Source: Dickeya dianthicola NCPPB 453 (GTDB lineage Bacteria > Pseudomonadota > Gammaproteobacteria > Enterobacterales > Enterobacteriaceae). Taken from it: a DNA stretch of 64,000 nucleotides. Positions 1 through 10,168 of the stretch are shown here, in pieces; position 1 is the stretch's first letter; each line of letters starts with the position of its first letter. The notes beneath the pieces were generated by a model that saw nothing but the letters and a program-made list of their open reading frames with translations, was not told the DNA's origin and searched no databases. The stretch spans positions 1,295,653-1,359,652 of the forward strand of contig NZ_CM001841.1 of the NCBI RefSeq assembly GCF_000365305.1. The letters run 5' to 3'. The translations under genes were made by a program, and so were the position numbers.

Positions 1-244
1 GTTTGTAGCGGAATACGGCCGTCAGCCGTGGGCGATTGGTGAAGTGTTGCCGACAGCCGTCGCTAACTCCTCGCTAACCGCAGGAGACATCCTGTTCTCT
101 ATGGGACTGATTTGCGGCCTTTATACGCTGTTCCTGGTGGCTGAAATGTACCTGATGTTCAAGTATGCGCGTCTGGGTCCAAGCAGCCTGAAAACGGGTG
201 CCTATCACTTCGAACAGCCGATCGCGGCTCAGGAAGCACGGTAA
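1..244 (+). CDS. cydA: Cytochrome bd-I ubiquinol oxidase subunit I, C-terminal end (partial)
   Basis: Only the last 80 codons are present; the frame is open at the left edge and stops at 242-244. The residues [19 protein letters not shown] match the conserved region before the last membrane helix of CydA, followed by a hydrophobic stretch ([19 protein letters not shown]) and a short hydrophilic tail. CydA carries the quinol site and hemes b558, b595 and d in the inner-membrane bd oxidase that reduces O2 at low oxygen. cydB follows after 12 bases, so this is the 3' end of the first gene of a cydABX-ybgE operon. Confidence 0.97.
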   Translation, partial: FVAEYGRQPWAIGEVLPTAVANSSLTAGDILFSMGLICGLYTLFLVAEMYLMFKYARLGPSSLKTGAYHFEQPIAAQEAR

Positions 245-256
245 CAGGAGTCCACT

Positions 257-1396
257 ATGTTTGATTATGAAGTCTTGCGTTTTGTCTGGTGGCTGCTGAT
301 TGGTGTGCTGCTGATCGGTTTTGCGGTCACTGATGGTTTCGACATGGGCGTCGGCATACTGGTGCGCCTGATGGGCCGTAACGATGTAGAGCGTCGCGTG
401 ATGATCAACAGCATCGCGCCGCACTGGGACGGCAACCAGGTTTGGTTGATCACGGCGGGCGGCGCACTGTTTGCCGCCTGGCCGATGGTTTACGCCGCGG
501 CGTTTTCCGGTTTCTACATCGCTATGATTCTGGTACTGGCATCTTTGTATTTCCGCCCGGTCGGCTTTGACTACCGTTCGAAAATCGAAGATCCGCGTTG
601 GCGTAACATGTGGGACTGGGGCATTTTCATCGGTAGTTTCGTACCGCCGGTAGTCATCGGGGTGGCGTTCGGCAACTTGCTGCAGGGCGTGCCGTTCCAC
701 GTAGATGAATACCTGCGCCTGTATTACACCGGCAATTTCTTCCAGTTACTCAATCCGTTCGGGTTACTGGCCGGCGTTGTCAGCCTGAGCATGATCGTGG
801 CTCAGGGCGCTACCTATCTGGTGATGCGTACCTCTGGCGATCTGCACTTCCGCGCTAAAAAGGTTGCTCAGTTTTCTTCGCTGGCGCTGACGGTGACCTT
901 TGCTCTGGCCGGGGTCTGGGTGGTTTATGGCATCGATGGTTATGCGGTAACATCCGTCATCAATACTGCCGGCGAGTCTAACCCGCTGCATAAAGAAGTA
1001 GCCCGTCAGGCTGGCGCCTGGCTGGTCAACTTCAACCACCACCCGGTGCTGTGGGCGGTTCCGCTGCTGGGCGTTGTGTTGCCGCTGATGACGGCTGTCA
1101 TGGCGCGCGCGGAAAAAGGGGCGATGGCATTCCTGTTCTCTTCGCTCAGCATCGCTTGTGTGATTCTGACCGCCGGGATCGCCATGTTCCCGTTCATTAT
1201 GCCGTCGGTGACAGTACCGAATGTCAGCCTGACCATTTGGGATGCCACATCCAGCCTGCTTACGCTCAGAGTGATGACCGTGGTGGCGATTATTTTCGTT
1301 CCCATCGTGCTGTCCTACACCATCTGGTGTTACTACAAGATGTTCGGACGCATCACCAAAGAGCATGTTGAGCAGAACTCTCATTCGTTGTACTAA
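257..1396 (+). CDS. cydB: Cytochrome bd-I ubiquinol oxidase subunit II
   Basis: A 379-residue multi-pass membrane protein, the full length of the family. The N-terminus (MFDYEVLRFVWWLLIGVLLIGFAVTDGFDMG) and the HWDGNQVWLITAGGA motif are signatures of CydB. It pairs with CydA in the inner membrane to form the quinol oxidase that creates proton-motive force without pumping. A ribosome site (AGGAG at 247-251) precedes the ATG. The gene lies between cydA and cydX with short gaps, so co-transcription is expected. Confidence 0.98.
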   Translation: MFDYEVLRFVWWLLIGVLLIGFAVTDGFDMGVGILVRLMGRNDVERRVMINSIAPHWDGNQVWLITAGGALFAAWPMVYAAAFSGFYIAMILVLASLYFRPVGFDYRSKIEDPRWRNMWDWGIFIGSFVPPVVIGVAFGNLLQGVPFHVDEYLRLYYTGNFFQLLNPFGLLAGVVSLSMIVAQGATYLVMRTSGDLHFRAKKVAQFSSLALTVTFALAGVWVVYGIDGYAVTSVINTAGESNPLHKEVARQAGAWLVNFNHHPVLWAVPLLGVVLPLMTAVMARAEKGAMAFLFSSLSIACVILTAGIAMFPFIMPSVTVPNVSLTIWDATSSLLTLRVMTVVAIIFVPIVLSYTIWCYYKMFGRITKEHVEQNSHSLY

Positions 1397-1412
1397 GTAA
1401 GGAGCCTGACTT

Positions 1413-1529
1413 ATGTGGTATTTTGCCTGGATATTGGGAACGCTTCTTGCTTGTTCGCTGGGCGTGATTACCGCTCTGGCGCTGGAACAGAGCGAAGCAA
1501 CCAAAGCGAATCAAGATAAACCGCAATGA
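1413..1529 (+). CDS. cydX: Cytochrome bd-I accessory small subunit CydX
   Basis: A 38-codon ORF starting at ATG 1413 with AAGGAG at 1399-1404. It encodes one membrane helix beginning MWYFAWILGTLLACSLGVI and a short polar tail, the size and sequence of CydX. CydX stabilises the heme centres of the CydAB oxidase. Its stop codon overlaps the ATG of ybgE (ATGA at 1526-1529), so the two are translationally coupled. Confidence 0.96.
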   Translation: MWYFAWILGTLLACSLGVITALALEQSEATKANQDKPQ

Positions 1530-1819
1530 TTGCTTTTATTGATCGCCTCTACCGCTGTATGGATAAGGGCCCGTTACGGGCCCTTTCCCTGATCATGGCG
1601 TTGTTGCTGGCCGGATGTGTATTCTGGGAACCCGCGCGTTTTGCAGCGCGGACCAGTTCGCTGGTGGTCTGGCAGGGGATGGCACTGATTTGGGCGGTTT
1701 GTACCGGCGTCGTTCACGGCGTGGGTTTTCGCCCTCAGCGTATGCGCTGGCGCGCCTTCTTTTCCCCGTTTCCGGCCTTTGTGATCCTGGCCGCAGGATT
1801 GTATTACTACTTCCTGTAA
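1526..1819 (+). CDS. ybgE: Cyd operon protein YbgE
   Basis: 97 residues, the usual length of YbgE, with MDKGPLRALSLIMALLLAGC near the start and three predicted membrane helices. It is the conserved fourth gene of the cyd operon in enterobacteria; its biochemical role is not established. The start overlaps the cydX stop by 4 bases. Codons 14-20 contain a GGGCCC-GTTAC-GGGCCC hairpin (about 1567-1585), which could act as a weak attenuator inside the operon. Confidence 0.93.
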   Translation: MIAFIDRLYRCMDKGPLRALSLIMALLLAGCVFWEPARFAARTSSLVVWQGMALIWAVCTGVVHGVGFRPQRMRWRAFFSPFPAFVILAAGLYYYFL

Positions 1820-1841
1820 AGTAGTCCTTCATTCCTTTTGG

Positions 1842-1870
1842 TTATGGGTTGCTCGCGACCCATAATTATT
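1842..1870 (+). terminator. Probable terminator of the cyd operon
   Basis: Inverted repeat TTATGGGT (1842-1849) / ACCCATAA (1858-1865) with an 8-base loop, followed by TTATTT. It lies 22 bases after the ybgE stop and before the likely ybgC promoter. The stem is short, so termination may be partial. Confidence 0.55.
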
Positions 1871-1893
1871 TACCTTCTTGTACATAGAATCCA

Positions 1894-1922
1894 TTCCAAA
1901 CCTTATCCCTCTTGCGTATAGT
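1894..1922 (+). promoter_or_regulatory. Candidate sigma-70 promoter of ybgC-tol
   Basis: TTCCAA (1894-1899), 17-base spacer, TATAGT (1917-1922), placed 31 bases before the GTG start of ybgC. The -10 is good and the -35 poor; it is the best promoter-like match between the cyd terminator and the tol cluster. Confidence 0.4.
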
Positions 1923-1953
1923 AGCGGGGTTTATCGCATTACCGGGATGTAGA

Positions 1954-3041
<1,088 letters not shown>

Positions 3042-3053
3042 TCGGGAGGTGAT

Positions 3054-3479
3054 ATGGCTCGTGCGCGTGGCGGCCGTCGGTCGCTGAAATCCGAGATTAA
3101 TATTGTTCCCCTGCTGGATGTGCTGCTGGTGCTGTTGCTGATCTTCATGGCGACCGCACCGATCATTACCCAGAGCGTGGAAGTGGATCTGCCGGATGCA
3201 ACCGAATCCAAAGCCGTATCCAGCAATGATAATCCGCCAGTGATTGTCGAGGTATCCGGTGTCGGACAATACAGTCTGGTGGTTGATCATAATCGTATGA
3301 ATCAACTGCCTGCGGAGCAAGTGGTGGCTGAAGCTCAGTCCCGCCTCGCCGCGAACCCGAAAACGGTCTTTCTGATCGGAGGTGCCAAGGATGTTCCTTA
3401 TGATGAGATCATCAAGGCGTTGAATTTGTTGCATCAGGCTGGTGTCAAATCTGTCGGGTTGATGACACAGCCGATTTGA
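3054..3479 (+). CDS. tolR: Tol-Pal system protein TolR
   Basis: 141 residues, ExbD/TolR family: a basic N-terminus, one membrane helix with the essential proton-path Asp at residue 22 (NIVPLLDVLLVLLLIFM), and a periplasmic domain (about 45-141). It works with TolQ as the stator of the motor. The ribosome site GGGAGG is at 3044-3049, 12 bases after the tolQ stop. Confidence 0.98.
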   Translation: MARARGGRRSLKSEINIVPLLDVLLVLLLIFMATAPIITQSVEVDLPDATESKAVSSNDNPPVIVEVSGVGQYSLVVDHNRMNQLPAEQVVAEAQSRLAANPKTVFLIGGAKDVPYDEIIKALNLLHQAGVKSVGLMTQPI

Positions 3480-3573
3480 CCGGCGAGTCCGTGAATGATG
3501 AAGTCTGTGGATGATGGCGTTTGTACACAATGAGTAGTCATTTGTCTGGCAAAACTGTTTTTGGGAACCTCTT

Positions 3574-4758
3574 GTGTTAAAGGCAAACGAACGAAACGAT
3601 AAGCTAAAGCGTGCCGTCATTATCTCGGTCGTTTTGCACGTTATTCTGATTACGTTGCTGATTCTGAGTTCGTTGAACCAGAAAATGGATGACGCTAGCG
3701 GCGGTGGCGGCGGGTCGTCCATTGATGCGGTGATGGTTGACCCCAGCGCGGTGGTCGATCAATACAATCGGCAACAGCAACAGCAGAATGACGCCCGCCG
3801 AGCTGAACAGTTACGCAAGAAACAGGCGGAGCAGCAGGCTGATGAGTTGCAGGCGAAGCAGGCGGCTGAGCAGCAACGACTGAAAGAACTGGAAAAAGAG
3901 CGTTTGCAGGCGCAGGAAGAGGCGAAACAGCAGGCGCAGGAGCAGGCAGAACAACGCAAACAGGCGGAAGACGCCGCCCAGAAAGCGAAAGAACAGCAGA
4001 AACAGGCGGAAGCCGCTGCCGCTAAAGCCAAAGCGGAGGCTGATCAGCAAGCTAAAGCCGCAGCTGAGGCGAAGAAGCAGGCTGAAGAAGAAGTGAAGAA
4101 ACAGGCTGCCGCCGAGGCGAAGAAAAAGGCGGAAGAAGAGGTTAAAGCCAAAGCTGCCGCCGCGGCCGAAGTAAAGAAAAAAGCGGAAGAGGAAGCCAAA
4201 GCCAAGGCTGCGGCTGATGCTAAGCATAAAGCCGAAGAAGAGGCTAAGGCCAAAGCGGCAGAAGCTGCGAAGGAAAAGGCGGCTGCCGATGCCGCCAAGA
4301 AAGCTGAGGCTGCAGCAGCAGCCAAGAAAGCGGCTGACGACAAGAAAAAAGCGGCCAAACAGGCCGGTGAAGTTGATGACCTGCTAGGTGGGCTGGCTTC
4401 ATCGACGAACGCGCCGAAAGGCGGCGGCAGTGCCGCTGGCGGTGGTGCGCCGGCAGGGGTAGGAAATAATAAGAAGAGCGGGGCATCCGGCGCTGCGCTG
4501 GACAGCTACGGCAGCCAGGTTCGCACCGCGATTCAGAGCAAGTTTTATGACTGGGAGTCCTACAAGGGGCGTACCTGTACGTTGCGTATCAGACTAGCGC
4601 CGGATGGCCTGCTGGTTGATGTGAAGAGCGAGGGGGGCGATCCGGCGTTGTGTCAGGCGGCGATTGCTGCAGCCAAACAGGCGCGGATACCGAAGCCGCC
4701 CAGCTCTGATGTATATGAAGCTTTCAAGAACGCACCGATAGACTTTAAACCGCAGTGA
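3574..4758 (+). CDS. tolA: Tol-Pal envelope-spanning protein TolA
   Basis: 394 residues from GTG 3574. It has a cytoplasmic stub (NDKLKRA), a membrane helix at about 13-35, a SGGGGGSS linker, then about 200 residues of Ala/Lys/Glu/Gln-rich helix (domain II), a Gly/Ser linker near 270-300, and a globular C-terminal domain with two conserved Cys (CTLRIRL and ALCQAAI). TolA links TolQR to Pal and TolB across the periplasm and is the entry partner of group A colicins and filamentous phage. The 94-base tolR-tolA gap has no gene. Domain II is internally repetitive and gives many false ORFs on the opposite strand. Confidence 0.98.
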   Translation: MLKANERNDKLKRAVIISVVLHVILITLLILSSLNQKMDDASGGGGGSSIDAVMVDPSAVVDQYNRQQQQQNDARRAEQLRKKQAEQQADELQAKQAAEQQRLKELEKERLQAQEEAKQQAQEQAEQRKQAEDAAQKAKEQQKQAEAAAAKAKAEADQQAKAAAEAKKQAEEEVKKQAAAEAKKKAEEEVKAKAAAAAEVKKKAEEEAKAKAAADAKHKAEEEAKAKAAEAAKEKAAADAAKKAEAAAAAKKAADDKKKAAKQAGEVDDLLGGLASSTNAPKGGGSAAGGGAPAGVGNNKKSGASGAALDSYGSQVRTAIQSKFYDWESYKGRTCTLRIRLAPDGLLVDVKSEGGDPALCQAAIAAAKQARIPKPPSSDVYEAFKNAPIDFKPQ

Positions 4759-4883
4759 CCCAGTTGGCGGAGTTTAAGACTATGACTATATTTGGTCGCC
4801 GTGTACATCGTGTTTGTTAATATGGGTTTGTTAAAGCGCTGCCAGGTTATCGTAGGCTCTGGAGCCGGGATAAGGGAGATGAG

Positions 4884-6170
4884 ATGAAGCAGGCATTAAA
4901 AATTGCATTAGGTTTTCTGATGCTGTGGACGGCTGTGTTGCATGCGGAAGTCCGTATTGAAATTACCCAGGGGGTCGACTCCGCGCGCCCAATCGGTGTG
5001 GTTCCGTTCAAGTCGACGGGCGGCGCTGTTCCTGAAGACATCGGCAGCATTGTTGCCGCGGATTTGCGCAACAGCGGCAAGTTTAACCCGATCGATCCAA
5101 GCCGTATGCCGCAGCAGCCGGGTAGTGCCGCTGAAGTAACGCCGGCCGCCTGGACTGCTCTGGGGATCGATGCCGTCATTGTTGGTCAGGTGCAACCGAC
5201 AGCGGATGGTTACCTGGTGTCCTATCAACTGGTGGATACCTCCGGCAGTGCGGGCAGCGTGCTGGCTCAGAACCAGTTCAAAGTGACCAAGCAGTGGCTA
5301 CGTTATGCTGCGCACACCGCCAGTGATGAAGTGTTTGAAAAACGGAGCGGCACCAAGGGCGCTTTCCGTACCCGCATCGCCTATGTGGTGCAAACCAATG
5401 GCGGGCAGTATCCATACGAATTGCGTGTAGCGGACTACGACGGTTACAACCAGTTTGTGGTACACCGTTCTCCGGAACCGCTGATGTCTCCGTCCTGGTC
5501 GGCGGATGGCAGCAAACTGGCGTACGTGACGTTTGAAAGCGGCCGTTCCGCGCTGGTTGTCCAGACGCTGGCCAACGGCGATATCAAACAGATTGCTTCT
5601 TTCCCGCGTCACAACGGTGCGCCGGCATTCTCTCCCGACGGTTCCAAACTGGCGTTTGCGCTCTCCAAGAGCGGTAGCCTGAATCTGTATGTGATGAATC
5701 TTGGCTCTGGTCAGATTTCTCCGGTGACTGACGGTCGTAGCAATAACACTGAGCCGACCTGGCTCCCTGACAGCCAGACGCTGGCCTATACTTCTGACCA
5801 GGCTGGTCGTCCTCAGATTTATAAAATCGGTATCAACGGTGGTGCTCCCCAGCGCCTGACCTGGGAAGGTTCTCAGAATCAGGATGCTGAAATCAGCAGC
5901 GATGGTAAATTCCTGGTGATGGTCAGCTCCAACGGTGGCGCTCAACATATCGCCAAACAGGATCTGGTAACGGGTGGCGTTCAAGTGTTAACGGACACGT
6001 TCCTGGATGAAACGCCGAGTATCGCGCCCAATGGCACCATGATAATCTACAGTTCCAAACAAGGACTGGGTTCCGTGTTGCAACTGGTTTCGACCGACGG
6101 GCGTTTTAAAGCGCGTCTTCCGGCAACTGATGGTCAGGTGAGGTTCCCTGCCTGGTCGCCGTATATGTAA
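4884..6170 (+). CDS. tolB: Tol-Pal periplasmic beta-propeller protein TolB
   Basis: 428 residues. The signal peptide [21 protein letters not shown] is cleaved before EVRIEI, the mature N-terminus that signals to TolA. The N-terminal domain (about 22-160) is followed by a six-bladed beta-propeller with repeats such as [28 protein letters not shown] and [14 protein letters not shown]. TolB binds Pal and hands it over to TolA. Ribosome site AAGGGAG is at 4872-4878. The 125-base gap after tolA could hold an internal promoter, but no strong one is seen. Confidence 0.98.
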   Translation: MKQALKIALGFLMLWTAVLHAEVRIEITQGVDSARPIGVVPFKSTGGAVPEDIGSIVAADLRNSGKFNPIDPSRMPQQPGSAAEVTPAAWTALGIDAVIVGQVQPTADGYLVSYQLVDTSGSAGSVLAQNQFKVTKQWLRYAAHTASDEVFEKRSGTKGAFRTRIAYVVQTNGGQYPYELRVADYDGYNQFVVHRSPEPLMSPSWSADGSKLAYVTFESGRSALVVQTLANGDIKQIASFPRHNGAPAFSPDGSKLAFALSKSGSLNLYVMNLGSGQISPVTDGRSNNTEPTWLPDSQTLAYTSDQAGRPQIYKIGINGGAPQRLTWEGSQNQDAEISSDGKFLVMVSSNGGAQHIAKQDLVTGGVQVLTDTFLDETPSIAPNGTMIIYSSKQGLGSVLQLVSTDGRFKARLPATDGQVRFPAWSPYM

Positions 6171-6208
6171 TCAAAATATCTACAATAACCTATTTAAAGG
6201 ACATAGAA

Positions 6209-6715
6209 ATGCAATTCAATAAAGTGCTGAAAGGCCTGATGTTGGCTCTGCCGGTGCTGGCTGTTGCCGCATGTAGCTCCAACAAACACGCTAATAACGA
6301 CCAGTCCTCCCTGAACGGCGGCGCTGGTATGGAAAATAGCGGCAACATGTCTTCTGCTGAGCAGGCTCGTCTGCAGATGCAGGAACTGCAGCGCAACAAT
6401 ATCGTTTACTTTGATCTGGACAAATACGACATTCGCCCTGACTTCGCTCAGATGCTGGATGCGCACGCTGCTTTCCTGCGCAGCAACCCGTCCTACAAAG
6501 TGACTGTTGAAGGTCATGCGGACGAACGCGGTACGCCGGAATACAACATCGCACTGGGCGAGCGTCGTGCTAATGCTGTGCAGATGTACCTGCAGGGCAA
6601 AGGCGTGTCTGCCGATCAGATCTCCGTGGTTTCTTACGGTAAAGAGAAACCTGCCGTTCTGGGTCATGACGAAGCAGCATGGTCCAAGAACCGTCGTGCC
6701 GTTCTGGTATACTAA
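6209..6715 (+). CDS. pal: Peptidoglycan-associated lipoprotein Pal
   Basis: 168 residues. A type II signal peptide ends in the lipobox VAAC with acylated Cys22, followed by a flexible linker and an OmpA-like peptidoglycan-binding domain (about 62-168) with [21 protein letters not shown]. Pal anchors the outer membrane to peptidoglycan and is recycled by TolB/TolA at the septum. The ATG has AAGGA at 6196-6200. Confidence 0.98.
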   Translation: MQFNKVLKGLMLALPVLAVAACSSNKHANNDQSSLNGGAGMENSGNMSSAEQARLQMQELQRNNIVYFDLDKYDIRPDFAQMLDAHAAFLRSNPSYKVTVEGHADERGTPEYNIALGERRANAVQMYLQGKGVSADQISVVSYGKEKPAVLGHDEAAWSKNRRAVLVY

Positions 6716-6724
6716 GAGAATCGC

Positions 6725-7549
6725 ATGAGCAGTAACTTCAGGCATCACGTGTTGAGTCTGTCGTTACTGGTTGGCGTAGCGGCCCCCTGGGCCGCTACCG
6801 CCCAGGCGCCAATCAGTAATGTCGGCTCTGGCTCGGTGGAAGATCGAGTCACTCAGCTTGAGCGTATCTCTAACGCTCACAGTCAGTTATTAACCCAACT
6901 TCAGCAACAACTCGCCGACACTCAGCGCGATATCGATGGCTTGCGCGGCCAGATCCAGGAAAACCAATATCAGTTGAATCAGGTCGTTGAGCGTCAGAAA
7001 CAGATCTATCAGCAGATTGACAGCCTGGGTTCTCAGAGCAGCGGTCAGTCTTCTTCTGTCGCGTCATCGGCTGCAGGCGCGGGCAACGCGGCGGCATCTG
7101 CGCCAGCGGCAACCAGCGATACGGGCGCGGCAAACAGCGCCAGTGCTGATTCGGCAGCGGCACCGGCCATGACTGGCGATGTCAATACCGATTACAACAC
7201 GGCGGCGTCGCTGGTGTTGGAAAAAAAGCAGTATGATCAGGCAATCGCGGCGTTTCAAAATTTCGTCAAGAAATACCCTGATTCAACCTACCAGCCGAAT
7301 GCTAACTACTGGTTAGGGCAGTTGTTCTACAACAAGGGTAAGAAAGACGATGCGGCGTATTATTTCGCCAACGTCGTCAAAAATTACCCAAAATCTCCCA
7401 AAGCGTCGGAAGCCATGTTCAAGGTTGGCGTCATCATGCAGGAAAAAGGCCAGACTGATAAGGCCAAGGCAGTCTACCAACAGGTAGTAAAAAACTACCC
7501 CAATACCGATGGCGCCAAGCAGGCTCAGAAGCGTTTAGCTGGTTTGTAA
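6725..7549 (+). CDS. cpoB: Cell division coordinator CpoB (YbgF)
   Basis: 274 residues: signal peptide to about ATAQA (27), an N-terminal coiled-coil trimerisation segment (about 38-95, rich in Gln/Leu heptads), an Ala/Ser-rich linker (about 98-150), and C-terminal TPR-like repeats (NTDYNTAASLVLEKKQYDQAI onwards). CpoB binds TolA and PBP1B and couples peptidoglycan synthesis to outer-membrane constriction. It starts 9 bases after pal and ends the tol operon. Confidence 0.96.
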   Translation: MSSNFRHHVLSLSLLVGVAAPWAATAQAPISNVGSGSVEDRVTQLERISNAHSQLLTQLQQQLADTQRDIDGLRGQIQENQYQLNQVVERQKQIYQQIDSLGSQSSGQSSSVASSAAGAGNAAASAPAATSDTGAANSASADSAAAPAMTGDVNTDYNTAASLVLEKKQYDQAIAAFQNFVKKYPDSTYQPNANYWLGQLFYNKGKKDDAAYYFANVVKNYPKSPKASEAMFKVGVIMQEKGQTDKAKAVYQQVVKNYPNTDGAKQAQKRLAGL

Positions 7550-7557
7550 TTCCCTTA

Positions 7558-7598
7558 CTGGTGCAAAAATTGCGCGATATGCGTGGTTTTTGCACCAG
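7558..7598 (+). terminator. Stem-loop after cpoB (probable terminator)
   Basis: Perfect 12-bp inverted repeat CTGGTGCAAAAA (7558-7569) / TTTTTGCACCAG (7587-7598) with a 17-base loop, 8 bases past the cpoB stop. The T-run lies inside the stem and no T-tract follows it, so it may act as an mRNA 3' end structure rather than a classical terminator. Confidence 0.5.
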
Positions 7599-7642
7599 AG
7601 CGTTCAAGAGATAAGCAGTTAAATTTTTTTTCGGGAAATAGG

Positions 7643-7670
7643 TTGCACGGAAAAATTATATTAGTAATAT
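7643..7670 (+). promoter_or_regulatory. tRNA-Lys promoter
   Basis: TTGCAC (7643-7648), 16-base spacer, TAATAT (7665-7670), then a GC-rich discriminator (GCCGCCG at 7673-7679) typical of stable-RNA promoters under stringent control. It lies about 50 bases before the first tRNA. Confidence 0.6.
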
Positions 7671-7721
7671 ATGCCGCCGTTGCCAGGGCGATGCTGAATC
7701 GCTAAAAGCAATGTGGTGCTT

Positions 7722-7797
7722 GGGTCGTTAGCTCAGTCGGTAGAGCAGTTGACTTTTAATCAATTGGTCGCAGGTTCGAATCCTGCACGACCCACCA
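7722..7797 (+). tRNA. tRNA-Lys (anticodon UUU), first copy
   Basis: 76 bases including the encoded CCA. The acceptor stem GGGTCGT pairs with ACGACCC; the D-arm is GCTCAGTCGGTAGAGC; the anticodon loop CTTTTAA carries UUU; the T-arm is GCAGGTTCGAATCCTGC. It occupies the place of the lysT/valT tRNA cluster that follows cpoB in E. coli. Confidence 0.99.
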
Positions 7798-7827
7798 AAA
7801 CAATCTCTGTGTAGCATATCCTGTAGC

Positions 7828-7903
7828 GGGTCGTTAGCTCAGTCGGTAGAGCAGTTGACTTTTAATCAATTGGTCGCAGGTTCGAATCCTGCACGACCCA
7901 CCA
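7828..7903 (+). tRNA. tRNA-Lys (anticodon UUU), second copy
   Basis: Identical over all 76 bases to the copy at 7722-7797, separated by a 30-base spacer, so the two are probably one transcript. No tRNA-Val genes intervene, unlike the E. coli cluster. Confidence 0.99.
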
Positions 7904-8176
7904 CTGCTAAATAAATCACTTCTCTCAATTCGCTCACTGTATTTCAGATATCACGCTGTCGTGCAGGTGAGAAGCTGCGTTCAGGTTCGAGTCGAGCGGA
8001 GCGAGACAACAGCCCATCATCTCTTATGGCATGTAGATTTTTGTTATATCTCTTTTTGCTTTAGGCCAGTTTAATCACACCACCGCATTTGGCGTATAGT
8101 AAGGGCTTCTTTTTTGACTGATGGCGATATTCCTTCGCAATCTGCCAGGTTGAAGGGTGAGCCTTAAGAGATATTG

Positions 8177-8896
8177 ATGATGATTGGTCCGATTATCAAT
8201 GGCGCTGCCATTCTGATTGGCGGCGCATTGGGCGTGGCGTTGCACCGCTTTATTCCTCAGCGTATGCGCGATGGTTTACCACCCGCGTTCGCTATGGTGT
8301 CGATCGCTATGGGGGTAACGCTGGTGGTAAAAGTTCACCAGCTTTCAGCGGTTGCGCTGGCGATTATTCTGGGAGTCGGGATCGGCGAGTTGCTGCGTCT
8401 TGAAGCCGGCGTCCAGAAAGGGGCGATATTGATTGAGCGCTTGCTGAGTCGCGTGGTGCCGCCGCCGGAACATCAGTTACCGCAGGATGTGTACACCCAG
8501 AACTTTACCGCTCTGATTGTGTTGTTCTGCGCCAGCGGCACCGGTGTGGTCGGCTCGATGACCGAAGGGCTGACCGGCGACTATCAGCTGCTAATCATTA
8601 AGTCGGCACTCGACATTTTTACGGCGCTGATTTTTGCCATCACGCTGGGTGTCGCGGTGATGTCGATAGCCGTTCCGCAGTTTCTGGTACAAACGCTGCT
8701 GTTTTTCTCCGCCCGGCTCATCATGCCGTTTATGAATGACATCACTATGGGGGATTTTGCGGCGTGCGGCGGCATTGTGATGATGGCTGTCGGGTTACGT
8801 ATTGCCCAGATTAAAACCTTTGCAGTGGTTAACTTCCTACCGGCGTTAGTGCTGATTATTCCTTTCTCCCTTTACTGGCACCGCCTGTTCCCCTGA
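8177..8896 (+). CDS. DUF554 family membrane protein (YqgA-like)
   Basis: 239 residues from ATG 8177, chosen because AAGAG (8166-8170) is well spaced; ATG 8180 is also possible. It is a hydrophobic protein with about six membrane helices and the DUF554 patterns MIGPIINGAAILIGGALG, LFCASGTGVVGSMTEG and GDFAACGGIVMMAVGLR, close to E. coli YqgA. The function of the family is not known. It is monocistronic: tRNA genes lie upstream and nadA has its own regulatory site downstream. The 273-base gap before it holds no other gene. Confidence 0.85.
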   Translation: MMIGPIINGAAILIGGALGVALHRFIPQRMRDGLPPAFAMVSIAMGVTLVVKVHQLSAVALAIILGVGIGELLRLEAGVQKGAILIERLLSRVVPPPEHQLPQDVYTQNFTALIVLFCASGTGVVGSMTEGLTGDYQLLIIKSALDIFTALIFAITLGVAVMSIAVPQFLVQTLLFFSARLIMPFMNDITMGDFAACGGIVMMAVGLRIAQIKTFAVVNFLPALVLIIPFSLYWHRLFP

Positions 8897-9029
8897 TCGT
8901 CTCGCGGGCGGTCTGTTTGGGCCGCCTTGTATCCTGCGGTATCTTACTTTTAATAAATTAAACATATTTAGCATCTCTGAAATTTCTAACTAAAGAAATA
9001 ACAAATTTTGTGACAATCTTGCGATATTT

Positions 9030-9047
9030 TGTTTAGTGTATAAAACA
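9030..9047 (+). promoter_or_regulatory. NadR-type operator upstream of nadA
   Basis: TGTTTA-GTGTAT-AAAACA matches the NadR box TGTTTA-N6-TAAACA with one mismatch. It lies 53-70 bases before the nadA start and overlaps a likely -10 region (GTATAA at 9038-9043), consistent with NAD-responsive repression of nadA-pnuC. Confidence 0.75.
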
Positions 9048-9099
9048 AAGTTCCCGGTAATGATATTGCCCTAACGCCTGCAACTGCATGGAACCCATG

Positions 9100-10146
9100 A
9101 TGAGCTTGTTTCTTGAACCACTTGGTATCAATTACCCTTTTCCTGCAAAGCCCAGGCGTCTATCCGAAGAGGAAAAGCAACAGCACCGTCACCGTATTAA
9201 AGGCCTGCTGAAAGAGCGCAATGCGGTGTTGGTGGCGCACTATTACACCGACCCCGAGATTCAGTCGCTTGCCGAAGAAACCGGCGGCTGTGTGGCGGAC
9301 TCGCTGGAAATGGCGCGTTTTGGTCGCACCCACCCGGCCAGTACGCTGGTGGTCGCCGGCGTCAGGTTTATGGGGGAAACGGCCAAGATACTCAGCCCGG
9401 AGAAGACCGTGCTGATGCCGACGTTGGAAGCGGAATGCTCGCTGGATTTGGGCTGCCCGGTTGACGCGTTCAGCGCTTTTTGCGATAGCCATCCAGAACG
9501 TACCGTGGTGGTGTACGCCAACACCTCGGCAGCGGTTAAAGCCAGGGCGGACTGGGTGGTGACTTCCAGCATAGCCGTGGAGCTGATCGAGCATCTGGAT
9601 AGTTTGGGAGAAACGATTATCTGGGCGCCGGATCGTCATCTCGGGAATTATGTGCAAAAACAGACCGGCGCCGACGTACTGTGCTGGCAGGGTGCTTGCA
9701 TTGTGCATGACGAATTCAAGACCCAGGCGCTGAAACGAATGAAAGCGCTGTATCCGCAGGCCGCGGTGCTGGTTCACCCTGAATCGCCTCAAAGCATCGT
9801 GGCGATGGCGGATGCCGTGGGCTCGACCAGCCAGTTGATTCAGGCCGCGAAGCAGTTGCCGCACCGGGAGCTCATTGTGGCGACCGATCGCGGTATCTTC
9901 TACAAGATGCAGCAAGCCTGCCCGGATAAGGTGCTGCTGGAGGCGCCTACCGCGGGTGAAGGGGCGACCTGCCGTAGCTGCGCGCACTGCCCGTGGATGG
10001 CGATGAACGGGCTACAGGCGATTGCCTCAGCGCTGGAGCAACAAGATACACGCCATCATGCCATCAAGGTGGATGCCGATGTGCGTGAACGTGCGCTGGT
10101 GCCGCTCAACCGGATGCTGGACTTCGCTGCTAAACTCAGATCATAG
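9100..10146 (+). CDS. nadA: Quinolinate synthase NadA
   Basis: 348 residues from ATG 9100; ATGs at 9088 and 9097 are alternatives, and 9100 aligns with the E. coli start. It condenses iminoaspartate with dihydroxyacetone phosphate to quinolinate using an oxygen-sensitive [4Fe-4S] cluster. The cluster Cys lie in [21 protein letters not shown] and [10 protein letters not shown]. Other conserved motifs are [12 protein letters not shown] and [10 protein letters not shown]. pnuC follows 22 bases on, forming the same NAD-related operon as in E. coli. Confidence 0.97.
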   Translation: MSLFLEPLGINYPFPAKPRRLSEEEKQQHRHRIKGLLKERNAVLVAHYYTDPEIQSLAEETGGCVADSLEMARFGRTHPASTLVVAGVRFMGETAKILSPEKTVLMPTLEAECSLDLGCPVDAFSAFCDSHPERTVVVYANTSAAVKARADWVVTSSIAVELIEHLDSLGETIIWAPDRHLGNYVQKQTGADVLCWQGACIVHDEFKTQALKRMKALYPQAAVLVHPESPQSIVAMADAVGSTSQLIQAAKQLPHRELIVATDRGIFYKMQQACPDKVLLEAPTAGEGATCRSCAHCPWMAMNGLQAIASALEQQDTRHHAIKVDADVRERALVPLNRMLDFAAKLRS

Positions 10147-10168
10147 CTAATGCCATTCAGGAGTAGAA

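Noticed and set aside
7975-8010. tRNA-like T-loop (GGTTCGAGTC) after the tRNA-Lys pair
   Set aside because: No pairing T-stem, acceptor stem or anticodon arm; a chance match or degraded remnant at best.
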